Position numbers and translations under genes: made by a program. 64,000 nt of DNA from Clostridium sp. DL-VIII (GTDB lineage Bacteria; Bacillota; Clostridia; Clostridiales; Clostridiaceae): the NCBI RefSeq assembly GCF_000230835.1, contig NZ_CM001240.1, positions 196,001 to 260,000 on the forward strand. Reading direction: 5' to 3'. The notes under the pieces are model-generated. The model did not search any database. It was not told where the DNA came from and worked only from the letters and a program-made list of their open reading frames with translations. Every line of letters begins with the position of its first letter. Position 1 is the first letter of the stretch. Shown here piece by piece: positions 53,743 to 64,000 of this stretch.

Positions 53743-54510
53743 TTATTTATTTTTTTTTCTTTTTTTACTAGCCAAATTTTTAGGTTCTTCAACTGCCATA
53801 ACAAATTTTTCTGATTCGACTTTAGTTTCTTTCTCTTTAACTTCATTCATATCTTTTACTGAAGGTCTATAATTTAAGAAATATGTTTGTATAGTTTGAA
53901 TCAAATTACCAATTATCCAATATAAAACTAATATAGCACTGAAATTCCATGACATGAATCCCATCATTCCAGCCATAGCTAAATTCATAGTTCCCATATT
54001 CATTCCATTAGGTTGAGATGGAGTGGATTTAGTCATTAAATATGATGGTAAGTATGTTGATAATGCAGCCAAAATAGCTAATATATGCCATGGATCAGGG
54101 GCAAATAAGTTTTTAATCCATAAAAATGATGCTCCTTCTATTCCATGTATGCCCATGAATACCCAATAAAGAGCCATTAATATTGGTAATGGAAGTAATG
54201 ATGGAAGACATCCTCCAGCCATACTAACATTGTTATCCTTATATAGCTTCATAGTTTCTACACTTAATTTTTCTTTATCATCCTTATATTTTTCTTGAAG
54301 CTTTTTAAGTTCTGGTTGAAGTTTTTGCATTCCTCGTGTAGATCTTGCCGCCTTAATGTTAAATGGCAATATTAAAATTCTTATAATTAATGTGAATAAA
54401 AATATCGCTAAAACATAAGATAGCCCAACATCTGATACTCCTATACTAACTATAAAGTTATGCAGGGAATCAAATATGCTTTTCATAAAATCAACTATCG
54501 CTTGAAACAT
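53743..54510 (-). CDS. yidC: Membrane protein insertase YidC/SpoIIIJ
   Basis: 255 residues, about five membrane helices. IRILILPFNIKAARS with the conserved Arg in the groove, KYKDDKEKLSVETMKLY and GCLPSLLPLPILMALYWVF are typical. Lacks a clear lipoprotein signal, unlike B. subtilis SpoIIIJ. The basic C-terminus (KKRKKNK) binds ribosomes. Inserts membrane proteins and is needed in sporulation in Bacillus. Confidence 0.94.
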   Translation of the reverse strand: MFQAIVDFMKSIFDSLHNFIVSIGVSDVGLSYVLAIFLFTLIIRILILPFNIKAARSTRGMQKLQPELKKLQEKYKDDKEKLSVETMKLYKDNNVSMAGGCLPSLLPLPILMALYWVFMGIHGIEGASFLWIKNLFAPDPWHILAILAALSTYLPSYLMTKSTPSQPNGMNMGTMNLAMAGMMGFMSWNFSAILVLYWIIGNLIQTIQTYFLNYRPSVKDMNEVKEKETKVESEKFVMAVEEPKNLASKKRKKNK

Positions 54511-54532
54511 TAAAAAATATCCCTCCTATATT

Positions 54533-54742
54533 TCATCTTACTGGATCATACCCACCCTTGCCAAAAGGATTACATCTTAATATTCTGTAAATTGCCATTA
54601 TGCTTCCTTTAAATGCCCCATATTTATTTATAGCATCCAGAGCATATTGTGAGCATGTTGGCGTAAACCTACAGCATGAAGGTCTCCCAGGTGAAATATG
54701 TTTTCTATAAAAATTAATTAGGCATATTAGTAATTTCTTCAT
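54533..54742 (-). CDS. yidD: Membrane-protein insertion efficiency factor YidD
   Basis: 69 residues: [22 protein letters not shown] and [13 protein letters not shown] are invariant YidD motifs. Overlaps the end of rnpA by 29 bp and leads into yidC; helps YidC-dependent insertion. Confidence 0.95.
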   Translation of the reverse strand: MKKLLICLINFYRKHISPGRPSCCRFTPTCSQYALDAINKYGAFKGSIMAIYRILRCNPFGKGGYDPVR

Positions 54743-55088
54743 TATATAAGCCTGCCTTTTTAATTAAATTTCTCATAGCTTTCTCTACTTCAAAATATTT
54801 CTTGTCTTTCATAGGATTTCTTGCTATAAAAATAAAATCATATTCTTTTATCATATAATCATAATTTAATCTAAAACTTTCGCTTATTAATCTTTTACAT
54901 CTACTCCTAATAACACTGTTTCCTACCTTTTTACTCACAGAAACACCTAATTTATTATAACAATTATGATATTTATCTTTATTCTTTTTATTCTTTATTA
55001 TATACATAACTAAAAGGTCATTTGCAAATGACTTGCCTCTTCTATATATAAATGTAAATTCAAAATTTTTTTTCAATCTATAAATCAT
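54714..55088 (-). CDS. rnpA: Ribonuclease P protein component
   Basis: 124 residues. Starts [19 protein letters not shown]; the RNA-binding helix [13 protein letters not shown] stands for the RNR motif. Binds the RNase P RNA for tRNA 5' processing. Downstream of rpmH with a terminator between them. Confidence 0.95.
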   Translation of the reverse strand: MIYRLKKNFEFTFIYRRGKSFANDLLVMYIIKNKKNKDKYHNCYNKLGVSVSKKVGNSVIRSRCKRLISESFRLNYDYMIKEYDFIFIARNPMKDKKYFEVEKAMRNLIKKAGLYNEEITNMPN

Positions 55089-55131
55089 AGATATTTATAT
55101 TCTCCTTTTTTCCCTGCATTTGCAGAAAAAA

Positions 55132-55148
55132 GGCCACTTAGAGCGGCC
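55132..55148 (-). terminator. Terminator or attenuator between rpmH and rnpA
   Basis: In the minus-strand RNA GGCCGC pairs with GUGGCC (one G-U), then TTTTTT. Two bp after the rpmH stop. It probably lowers rnpA expression relative to rpmH. Confidence 0.75.
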
Positions 55149-55149
55149 C

Positions 55150-55284
55150 TTAAGCTGTTAATTTTTTTCTTCCTTTTTGTCTTCTGCTTTTAAGAATGTT
55201 TCTTCCTGATTGAGTGCTCATTCTCTTTCTAAAACCATGTTCCTTTTTTGTTTGTCTTTTTTTAGGTTGATAAGTCATGAACAT
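55150..55284 (-). CDS. rpmH: 50S ribosomal protein L34
   Basis: 44 residues, too short for automatic long-ORF tracks: starts [20 protein letters not shown], then the [17 protein letters not shown] core. Start ATG 55284 lies 9 bp after GGGGG; an in-frame ATG at 55290 is too close. Next to oriC on the minus strand, as in nearly all bacteria of this group. Confidence 0.95.
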   Translation of the reverse strand: MFMTYQPKKRQTKKEHGFRKRMSTQSGRNILKSRRQKGRKKLTA

Positions 55285-55788
55285 TAACATGCACCCCCTT
55301 AAATAAATTATTTATAGTAAAAACTATACTTAACTAATTTTAAATTTTACTTAATCTATTATATATATATACTATTTTCCTGTCAAGGTGGTAATAATTG
55401 TTGATAAATATATTTATATATATTTTTTTGTGGATAATTTCTTGAATATCAACAATTACTTATGTTATCATAAATATTATGTTGTGAATAACTTATTATT
55501 TTAAGAACTTATCCACATGTGTGGATAAATATGTGCATAACTTGTTTATCTTATGTTATTTGTTCATATTACAAATTGCATATTCACTTAATTATGTACA
55601 TGTTTATAACTTTTTATAGTTACATGTTATTAAATTTTTAATCAATTTATATATAAACATAATTATTAACATGTTGATATATTTATATACATACTTGGCG
55701 ATAATATAATACTGTTGATATATCTGTTGATAAATTGTACATAAGTCGCATAAAATTTTTTTTATAAAATACTGGAGGAATAATAAAA
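55285..55788. other. oriC: oriC, part 1 (rpmH-dnaA intergenic)
   Basis: 504 bp of extremely AT-rich DNA. DnaA boxes: TGTGGATAA at 55429-55437 and 55520-55528 (both inverted), TTATCCACA at 55509-55517, and one-mismatch TGTGAATAA at 55483 and TGTGCATAA at 55532. The two perfect boxes at 55509-55528 face each other with 2 bp between. Matches the incAB part of a bipartite Firmicute origin. Confidence 0.85.
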
Positions 55789-57138
55789 ATGGATGCCGAT
55801 CTAAAAAACTTGTGGAATAAAACCTTAACTATTATAAAAAGTGAGCTTAGTGAAGTTAGCTTCAATACTTGGATTAAAAGCTGTGAACCTATATCTATCT
55901 CTTCAGATACTTTAAGGATAAGCGTTCCAAATTCCTTTACTCAAGATATTTTAGATAAGCGTTATAAAGATTTAGTTGCAAACTCAATAAAAGCTGTTTG
56001 TTCGAAACTATATAAAATTGAATTTATTATAATGTCTGATAACTACGAAAAAGAAGAAAATAAAAGTAACACTCCACAAGCATCAAAATCAATTACTGTT
56101 AATGATGAAATGTCTTCAACGTTAAATCCAAAGTATACATTTAATTCTTTTGTAATAGGTAATAGTAATCGATTTGCTCACGCTGCATCACTTGCAGTTG
56201 CAGAATCACCTGCCAAAGCCTATAATCCACTATTTATATATGGAGGTGTTGGACTCGGAAAAACTCACTTAATGCATGCTATAGGTCACTATATCTTAGA
56301 TGGCAATCCAAATGCTAAAGTAGTATATGTTTCTTCTGAAAAATTTACTAATGAATTAATTAATGCAATTAAAGATGATAAAAATGAAGAATTTAGAAAT
56401 AAATATAGAAATGTAGATATTCTACTTATTGATGATATACAGTTTATAGCCGGAAAAGAACGTACACAAGAAGAATTCTTCCACACATTTAATGCATTAC
56501 ATGATGCCAACAAGCAAATCATATTATCTTCAGATAGGCCGCCAAAGGAAATTCCAACATTAGAAGACAGACTACGCTCCAGATTTGAATGGGGATTAAT
56601 TGCAGACATACAAGTTCCTGATTTCGAAACTAGGATGGCCATTTTAAAAAAGAAAGCTGATGTTGAAAATTTAAATGTAGCTAATGAAGTCATGGGGTAT
56701 ATTGCTACAAGAATTAAATCAAATATCAGAGAGCTTGAAGGCGCTTTAATAAGAATAATTGCTTACTCTTCATTAACTAATAGAGAGGTCACTGTGGATC
56801 TAGCTTCCGAAGCATTGAAAGATATAATTTCTAAAAAACAAGGCAAGCATGTGACTATTGATATTATACAAGATATAGTGTCTAGTTACTTTAATTTGCG
56901 TGTTGATGATTTAAAATCTCAAAGAAGAACCAGAAATGTTGCTTATCCAAGACAAATTGCAATGTATTTAAGCAGAAAACTAACAGATATGTCTTTACCT
57001 AAGATTGGGGAAGAGTTTGGTGGAAGAGATCATACTACTGTTATTCATGCTTATGAGAAAATATCTGAAAATCTAAAAACTGACGATTCGTTGCAAAATA
57101 CAATTAATGATATCACTAAAAAATTGACTCAAGGTTAA
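55789..57138 (+). CDS. dnaA: Chromosomal replication initiator DnaA
   Basis: 449 residues: N-terminal domain I, a linker (about 85-115), AAA+ core with GGVGLGKTH (152-160) and [18 protein letters not shown], and domain IV with the DnaA-box helix [19 protein letters not shown] precedes the ATG. Sits between the two box clusters of the origin. Confidence 0.97.
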   Translation: MDADLKNLWNKTLTIIKSELSEVSFNTWIKSCEPISISSDTLRISVPNSFTQDILDKRYKDLVANSIKAVCSKLYKIEFIIMSDNYEKEENKSNTPQASKSITVNDEMSSTLNPKYTFNSFVIGNSNRFAHAASLAVAESPAKAYNPLFIYGGVGLGKTHLMHAIGHYILDGNPNAKVVYVSSEKFTNELINAIKDDKNEEFRNKYRNVDILLIDDIQFIAGKERTQEEFFHTFNALHDANKQIILSSDRPPKEIPTLEDRLRSRFEWGLIADIQVPDFETRMAILKKKADVENLNVANEVMGYIATRIKSNIRELEGALIRIIAYSSLTNREVTVDLASEALKDIISKKQGKHVTIDIIQDIVSSYFNLRVDDLKSQRRTRNVAYPRQIAMYLSRKLTDMSLPKIGEEFGGRDHTTVIHAYEKISENLKTDDSLQNTINDITKKLTQG

Positions 57139-57399
57139 TCCACAGCTGTATATAACAACTATATAATAAATTGTGGATAATATTTTTTTAGTTATAATAA
57201 GTTTAATGTTGTGGATAAGTGGTTTTATTTGTTACCGAATTATCCACAACATTTTTGAATGAAATTCTGTGGATATTACTTGGCTTAAGGTAGTTATCAA
57301 CAAATTAACACTCCCTACTACTATTATTACTATAAAAATATTTATCTATATCTATTTTTTATCTTTAATTTCCTGTTAATAAATAAGGAGGATTTCAAA
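57139..57399. other. oriC: oriC, part 2 (dnaA-dnaN intergenic)
   Basis: 261 bp with perfect boxes at 57172-57180 (inverted), 57210-57218 (inverted) and 57240-57248 (direct). Variants: TAATCCACA at 57136-57144 and TGTGGATAT at 57268-57276. In B. subtilis the equivalent gap holds the unwinding element. Confidence 0.85.
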
Positions 57400-58500
57400 A
57401 TGATTTTTACATGTGAAAAACAAAAAATATTAGAAGGAATATCAATAGTTCAAAAAGCTATAACAGGTAAATCAACTTTACCTATACTTGAAGGTGTATA
57501 TATAAAAACTGAACAATCAACATTAACACTTATAGGTTCGGATATGGATGTTAGCATTCAAACGTCTGTTGATGCTACAATAATAGAAGAAGGTAACATT
57601 GTAATAGATGCTAAAATATTTGGAGAAATAATAAGAAAATTACCAAATTCAACAATAAAAATAGAGACTATTGAAAATCAGTTAATTAAAATAACTTGTG
57701 AAAAATCTATATTTGATGTTGTTTATATGAATACAAATGAATTTCCTGAATTACCTGAGATCAATGAAAACCTAAAGATATCAGTAAATCAAAATATACT
57801 AAAAAACATGATTAAAGGAACATCTTTTGCTATTGCTCAAGATGAAACACGACCAATTCTTCAAGGCATATTGTTTGAAGTAAAAAATAAAAATTTAAAT
57901 TTAGTTGCTCTTGATGGCTATAGATTAGCAATTAGAAGTGAATTTTTAGATACTGATATTGATGTAGAAGTTGTTATACCAGGTAAAACATTAAATGAGG
58001 TATCTAAAATATTAGAAGATGTGGATGATATTGTAGATATAACATTTACTAATAATCATATATTATTCAATTTAGAGAGAACTAAGATAATATCTAGGTT
58101 ATTAGAAGGTAAATTTATAAATTACAATTCACTATTGCCGCAAGAACATAAATTATTAGTTAGCGTTAATAGACAAAAATTACAAAATGCTATTGAAAGA
58201 GCATCATTAATGGCTAAAGATGGAAACACTAATTTAATAAAATTAGATTTACAACAAGATAATTTAATAATTACATCTAATTCTCAATTGGGAAAGGTAA
58301 GAGAGGAAATATCCATAAAATTGCAAGGTGAAGAAGTACAAATTGCATTTAACTCAAAATACTTATTAGATGTTTTAAAAAATGTAGAAGAGGATGAAGT
58401 TGTTATGAAAATGACTTCGAGTATAAGTCCGTGTGTAATTGAAGAAAAGGATAACGAGAATTCTAAATACCTGGTTTTACCAGTAAGATTAATGAGATAG
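57400..58500 (+). CDS. dnaN: DNA polymerase III beta sliding clamp
   Basis: 366 residues, three repeats of the clamp domain; starts MIFTCEKQKILEGISIVQKA and has VNQNILKNMIKGTSFAIAQDE and the C-terminal LVLPVRLM that contributes to the client pocket. AGGAGG precedes the ATG. Read from the origin region together with recF. Confidence 0.96.
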   Translation: MIFTCEKQKILEGISIVQKAITGKSTLPILEGVYIKTEQSTLTLIGSDMDVSIQTSVDATIIEEGNIVIDAKIFGEIIRKLPNSTIKIETIENQLIKITCEKSIFDVVYMNTNEFPELPEINENLKISVNQNILKNMIKGTSFAIAQDETRPILQGILFEVKNKNLNLVALDGYRLAIRSEFLDTDIDVEVVIPGKTLNEVSKILEDVDDIVDITFTNNHILFNLERTKIISRLLEGKFINYNSLLPQEHKLLVSVNRQKLQNAIERASLMAKDGNTNLIKLDLQQDNLIITSNSQLGKVREEISIKLQGEEVQIAFNSKYLLDVLKNVEEDEVVMKMTSSISPCVIEEKDNENSKYLVLPVRLMR

Positions 58501-58540
58501 GAGGACAAATATTATTTTTGTAATATTTATAACAAATTAA

Positions 58541-58747
58541 ATGAATAAAGTAAAAATTAATACTGAATATATAAAGTTAGATGCTTTTTTAAAATGGGCT
58601 GCAATTGTTAGTTCAGGTGCAGAAGCTAAACTTTATATACAAGATGGGTTAGTTAAGGTAAATAAAGAAATTTGCATTCAACGAGGAAAAAAATTAAAAA
58701 TAGGTGATATTATAAGTTTTGAAAATTCAGATTTTGAAATTATATGA
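58541..58747 (+). CDS. yaaA: S4-domain RNA-binding protein YaaA
   Basis: 68 residues: YIKLDAFLKWAAIVSSGAEAKLYIQDGLVKVN is the S4-like fold (split here by me into recognisable parts LKWAAIVSSGAEAK and DGLVKVN). Found between dnaN and recF in nearly all Firmicutes. Weak ribosome binding site. Possibly linked to ribosome assembly. Confidence 0.9.
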   Translation: MNKVKINTEYIKLDAFLKWAAIVSSGAEAKLYIQDGLVKVNKEICIQRGKKLKIGDIISFENSDFEII

Positions 58748-58806
58748 AATAATAAATAAACTGTTATTTTATTATTATGATATAATTATTTATAGGTGTA
58801 TTTTTT

Positions 58807-59889
58807 ATGTATGTTAAAAATATAAGTTTAGTTAATTATAGGAACTATTCAAGTTTAAACATAGAATTGGCTCAAAATGTTAATGTGTTTATAGGAGATA
58901 ATGCTCAAGGAAAAACTAACATTTTAGAGTCAATTTATTATGGTGCCTTTGCTAAATCTCATAGAACTTCAAAGGATAGAGAGCTAATAAGCTGGAATAA
59001 GAGTAATGCTTATATAAGCTTGCTCATTGGAAAAAATAGGCTTGATAAAAGGATAGATATAAATATCTTAAGAGATGGAAAAAAGGCTATAAAAGTAAAT
59101 AATATTAAAATAAATAAGATTGGAGAGTTATTTGGGACATTCAATGTTGTAATGTTTTCTCCAGAAGACTTAAAGGTCATTAAGGAAGCTCCAAGTTTAA
59201 GAAGGCGATTATTAGATATGGAATTATCCCAAATAAATTCTAAATATTACTTTAACTTAGTTCAATATAATAAAATTTTAAATGAACGGAATATTTTGTT
59301 AAAAAGCAAAACATTCAATGAAGATGTTTTAGAAGTATATGATATACAATTAATTGAATATGCTGATTATATTATTTCAAAACGGTTAGAATATATAGAA
59401 AAGATAAATATTTATGGAAGTCAAATACATAAAGAGATAACATCTGGTAAAGAAAATATTAATTTTATATATAATTGTACTGTTAATTTAGATAACTTTA
59501 AAAATAATTATTCAAAGAAATTAAAAGATAATTTATTGAAAGATAGGGAAAAAGGTTTAACATCAATAGGACCTCATAGGGATGATTTTAATATTTTTAT
59601 AAACGATGTAGATGTTAAGACTTTTGGCTCTCAAGGACAACAGCGTACATCAATTTTAACTATGAAATTTTCATCTTTAAAAATCATTAAAGAAGTTACA
59701 GGAGAGTATCCAGTTTTATTGCTAGACGATGTTCTCTCAGAGCTTGATATAAATAGACAAATATATATATTAAGTGCGATACAGGATATACAAACAATAA
59801 TAACATGTACCGGAATAGATGATTTGAAGGATTATTTAGATGATAAAGCTAAAAGATTTGTTGTGTCAAATGGACGAATTTTAAATTAG
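58807..59889 (+). CDS. recF: DNA replication and repair protein RecF
   Basis: 360 residues, ABC-type ATPase: Walker A GDNAQGKTN (30-38), signature FGSQGQQRTS, Walker B LLLDDVLSELD. Loads RecA on gapped DNA. 59 bp after yaaA. Confidence 0.95.
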   Translation: MYVKNISLVNYRNYSSLNIELAQNVNVFIGDNAQGKTNILESIYYGAFAKSHRTSKDRELISWNKSNAYISLLIGKNRLDKRIDINILRDGKKAIKVNNIKINKIGELFGTFNVVMFSPEDLKVIKEAPSLRRRLLDMELSQINSKYYFNLVQYNKILNERNILLKSKTFNEDVLEVYDIQLIEYADYIISKRLEYIEKINIYGSQIHKEITSGKENINFIYNCTVNLDNFKNNYSKKLKDNLLKDREKGLTSIGPHRDDFNIFINDVDVKTFGSQGQQRTSILTMKFSSLKIIKEVTGEYPVLLLDDVLSELDINRQIYILSAIQDIQTIITCTGIDDLKDYLDDKAKRFVVSNGRILN

Positions 59890-59903
59890 AGGAGGAATGG
59901 TTA

Positions 59904-60164
59904 GTGTTTTTGCATTTAGGTGAGAATGTTGTAGTTCCAATTAAGGATATTATTGGAATATTCGATTTACAAAATACAATGTACAGTTCAGATACAATAC
60001 AGTTTTTGAGGTTGGCTGAAGAAGATGGATTTGTAGAAAGAATTACAGATGAAAAGCCAAAATCATTCATTATAGCAGAGGTTAATAATAAGAGTAAGAT
60101 ATATCTTTCACCAATATCATCAACAACATTGACAAAAAGAACTGATATTGAGTATAGTTCGTAA
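59904..60164 (+). CDS. remB: Extracellular-matrix regulator RemB (YaaB, DUF370)
   Basis: 86 residues, GTG start after GGAGG. FLHLGENVVVPIKDIIGIFDL is the DUF370 core; relatives RemA/RemB bind DNA and control matrix genes in Bacillus. In the usual recF-remB-gyrB position. Confidence 0.85.
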   Translation: MFLHLGENVVVPIKDIIGIFDLQNTMYSSDTIQFLRLAEEDGFVERITDEKPKSFIIAEVNNKSKIYLSPISSTTLTKRTDIEYSS

Positions 60165-60203
60165 TTTTATAAAATTAAAAATTTTAATATTTATTAAGTT
60201 TAG

Positions 60204-62123
<1,920 letters not shown>

Positions 62124-62146
62124 TACTGAAATATGAGGTGAAGTAC

Positions 62147-64000
62147 ATGGATTTTAATGAAGGAAAAATTATACCCGTAGATATTAATCATGAAATGAAA
62201 AAATGCTATATAGATTATGCAATGAGTGTTATAGTTGGTCGTGCATTACCAGATGTTAGGGATGGATTAAAGCCTGTTCATAGAAGAATACTTTATTCTT
62301 TGCAAGAATTAGGGTTAAGTCCTGAAAAGGGATATAGAAAATGTGCAAGAATAGTTGGAGATGTTTTAGGTAAATATCATCCACATGGTGATAGTTCTGT
62401 TTATGATGCATTAGTAAGATTAGCTCAAGATTTTTCTATGAGATACATGTTAGTTGATGGTCATGGAAATTTTGGATCTGTTGATGGTGATAGTGCAGCT
62501 GCTATGAGATATACAGAAGCAAAAATGAATAAAATAGCTGTTGAAATGTTAAGAGATATAAACAAGAATACAGTTGATTTTATGCCAAATTTTGATGGTG
62601 AAGAGCAAGAACCAGTAGTACTTCCATCTAGATTTCCGAATCTTTTAGTAAATGGTTCAACAGGAATTGCAGTTGGTATGGCAACTAATATTCCACCACA
62701 TAACTTAGGTGAAATAATAGATGGAACAGTTATGCTTATGGATAATCCTGAAAGCACTGTTTTAGAACTTATGAGTAAAATACAAGGACCTGATTTTCCT
62801 ACAGGTGCTACTATTATGGGGAAGGCTGGAATCAGAGCAGCTTATGAAACTGGTAAAGGAAAAGTTGTTGTAAGAGCAAATGCTGAAATAGAAGAGGAAA
62901 ATGGAAGGCATTCCATAATAGTTACTGAAATACCATATGCAGTAAATAAGGCAAAACTCATCGAAAATATTGCTGATTTAGTAAAAGATAAAAAGATTAC
63001 TGGAATATCTGATTTAAGAGATGAGTCAGATAGAGAAGGTATGAGAATTGTAATTGAACTTAAAAGAGATGCTAATCCTAATGTAGTATTAAACTTATTA
63101 TATAAACATACAAAACTTCAAGATACATTTGGAATTATTATGTTAGCGTTAGTTAATAACGAGCCTAAAGTATTAAATTTAAAACAAATACTAGAAAACT
63201 ATATAGATTTCCAAAAAGAAGTCATAACAAGAAGAACTGTATTTGAATTAAATAAGGCAGAAGCAAGAGCTCATATATTAGAAGGCTTGAAGATAGCATT
63301 AGATAACATAGATGAAGTAATAAGTATAATCAGAAATTCTAAGACTAGTGAAATTGCTAAGGATACTTTAATGGATAAATTTAATCTTTCAGAAAAACAA
63401 TCTCAAGCTATACTGGAAATGAGATTGAGAAGATTAACTGGTTTAGAAAGAGATAAAATTGAGGAAGAATATAACGAATTAATGAAACAAATAGAATATT
63501 TACAATCTATTTTAGCTAATGAAGAAAAGCTATTAGGTGTTATTAAGGATGAGCTTTTAGAAATAAAAGCTAAATATTCAGATGGAAGAAGAAGTAAAAT
63601 TGAAAAGATAGTTAATGAAATTGATATAGAAGACCTAATTCAAGAAGAAGAGGTTGTTATAACATTAACACATTCAGGATATATAAAGAGAATTTCAGCG
63701 GATACTTATTCGGCACAGAGAAGAGGCGGAAAGGGTATTCAAGCAATGTCGACCAAGGAAGATGATTTTGTTGAGCAGTTAATGATAACATCTACACATT
63801 CAGATATACTATTCTTTACAAATAAAGGAAGAGTGTATAAATTAAGGGCTTATGAAATCCCAGATGCGGGAAGACAAGCAAAGGGTACAAATCTAATAAA
63901 TCTTATATCAATAGAAGCTGATGAAAAAATTCAAACAGTATTAACAGTAACTGATGATAGAAAAGAAGGATTCCTGTTTATGGGTACTAAACAAGGAATA
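62147..64000 (+). CDS. gyrA: DNA gyrase subunit A, 3' end beyond the window
   Basis: Open from ATG 62147 (GAGGTG 6 bp upstream) to the window end, 618 codons visible of about 820-850 usual. The start is [18 protein letters not shown]; catalytic Tyr lies in AAAMRYTE. The quinolone region reads [18 protein letters not shown] with Ser and Asp at the sensitive positions, so no resistance change is seen. 23 bp after gyrB. Confidence 0.96.
   Translation, partial: MDFNEGKIIPVDINHEMKKCYIDYAMSVIVGRALPDVRDGLKPVHRRILYSLQELGLSPEKGYRKCARIVGDVLGKYHPHGDSSVYDALVRLAQDFSMRYMLVDGHGNFGSVDGDSAAAMRYTEAKMNKIAVEMLRDINKNTVDFMPNFDGEEQEPVVLPSRFPNLLVNGSTGIAVGMATNIPPHNLGEIIDGTVMLMDNPESTVLELMSKIQGPDFPTGATIMGKAGIRAAYETGKGKVVVRANAEIEEENGRHSIIVTEIPYAVNKAKLIENIADLVKDKKITGISDLRDESDREGMRIVIELKRDANPNVVLNLLYKHTKLQDTFGIIMLALVNNEPKVLNLKQILENYIDFQKEVITRRTVFELNKAEARAHILEGLKIALDNIDEVISIIRNSKTSEIAKDTLMDKFNLSEKQSQAILEMRLRRLTGLERDKIEEEYNELMKQIEYLQSILANEEKLLGVIKDELLEIKAKYSDGRRSKIEKIVNEIDIEDLIQEEEVVITLTHSGYIKRISADTYSAQRRGGKGIQAMSTKEDDFVEQLMITSTHSDILFFTNKGRVYKLRAYEIPDAGRQAKGTNLINLISIEADEKIQTVLTVTDDRKEGFLFMGTKQGI

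Noticed and set aside
55468..55480. TATCATAAATA in oriC resembling the rlmH core
   Set aside because: Short AT-rich match within the origin, no element boundary around it; chance.

Overview
The window is low-GC DNA from a spore-forming Firmicute, most likely Clostridium sensu stricto. Evidence: AT-rich base composition, strong AGGAGG ribosome binding sites, frequent TTG and GTG starts, sporulation-associated genes (a LonC-type protease, yyaC) and the classical Firmicute origin order rnpA-rpmH-oriC-dnaA-dnaN-yaaA-recF-remB-gyrB-gyrA. The species cannot be read from the sequence alone.

Region 1 to about 10,100 is accessory DNA. Almost every gene lies on the minus strand and few are recognisable. 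It holds: a truncated ORF at the left edge; a DUF927 helicase-like ATPase flanked by two small unknown proteins (a replication-type module); a 47-residue hydrophobic-start small protein; a secreted cell-wall-binding-repeat protein; a Mor-family activator; a small ORF broken by an in-frame stop; two small unknown genes; and a tight three-gene operon (7025-9812) whose middle gene has a PD-(D/E)XK nuclease signature. That operon is the best candidate for an undescribed, defence-like system. The block abuts the 3' end of rlmH, the gene used as attachment site by staphylococcal SCC elements, which also carry DUF927-type helicases. Two arrays of G/C tracts spaced about 9 bp lie in this block.

Region 10,100-35,300 is chromosomal. 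It contains rlmH, a ROK regulator with a HAD phosphatase, a DHA2-type MFS exporter, a chemoreceptor with an odd topology, secC, walJ and murA. A plus-strand run follows: two probable pseudoenzymes (2H-like and dUTPase-like), a YdcZ-type membrane protein, a metallo-hydrolase, a subtilase, and dnaD plus a dnaC/dnaI-like loader. After these come seven tRNAs on the minus strand (a Glu-Val-Asp-Thr-Glu-Val-Asp series), a BaiN-type flavoprotein, an acyl-ACP thioesterase, a DUF1858 protein, purA, proC and dnaB. Two extra clusters of DnaA boxes sit outside the origin, at 14324-14362 and 31794-31855.

Region 35,300-64,000 is the origin-proximal core. Genes read away from oriC on both sides. On the left, minus strand, are lonC, rplI, gdpP, rpsR, ssb, rpsF, mscS, parB, parA, noc, rsmG, mnmG, mnmE, jag, yidC, yidD, rnpA and rpmH. 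On the right, plus strand, are dnaA, dnaN, yaaA, recF, remB, gyrB and a gyrA cut by the window end. Two perfect parS palindromes flank the DUF4446 gene next to parB. DnaA boxes lie on both sides of dnaA, as in a bipartite origin. Together these genes start replication, segregate the origins, modify tRNA and insert membrane proteins.
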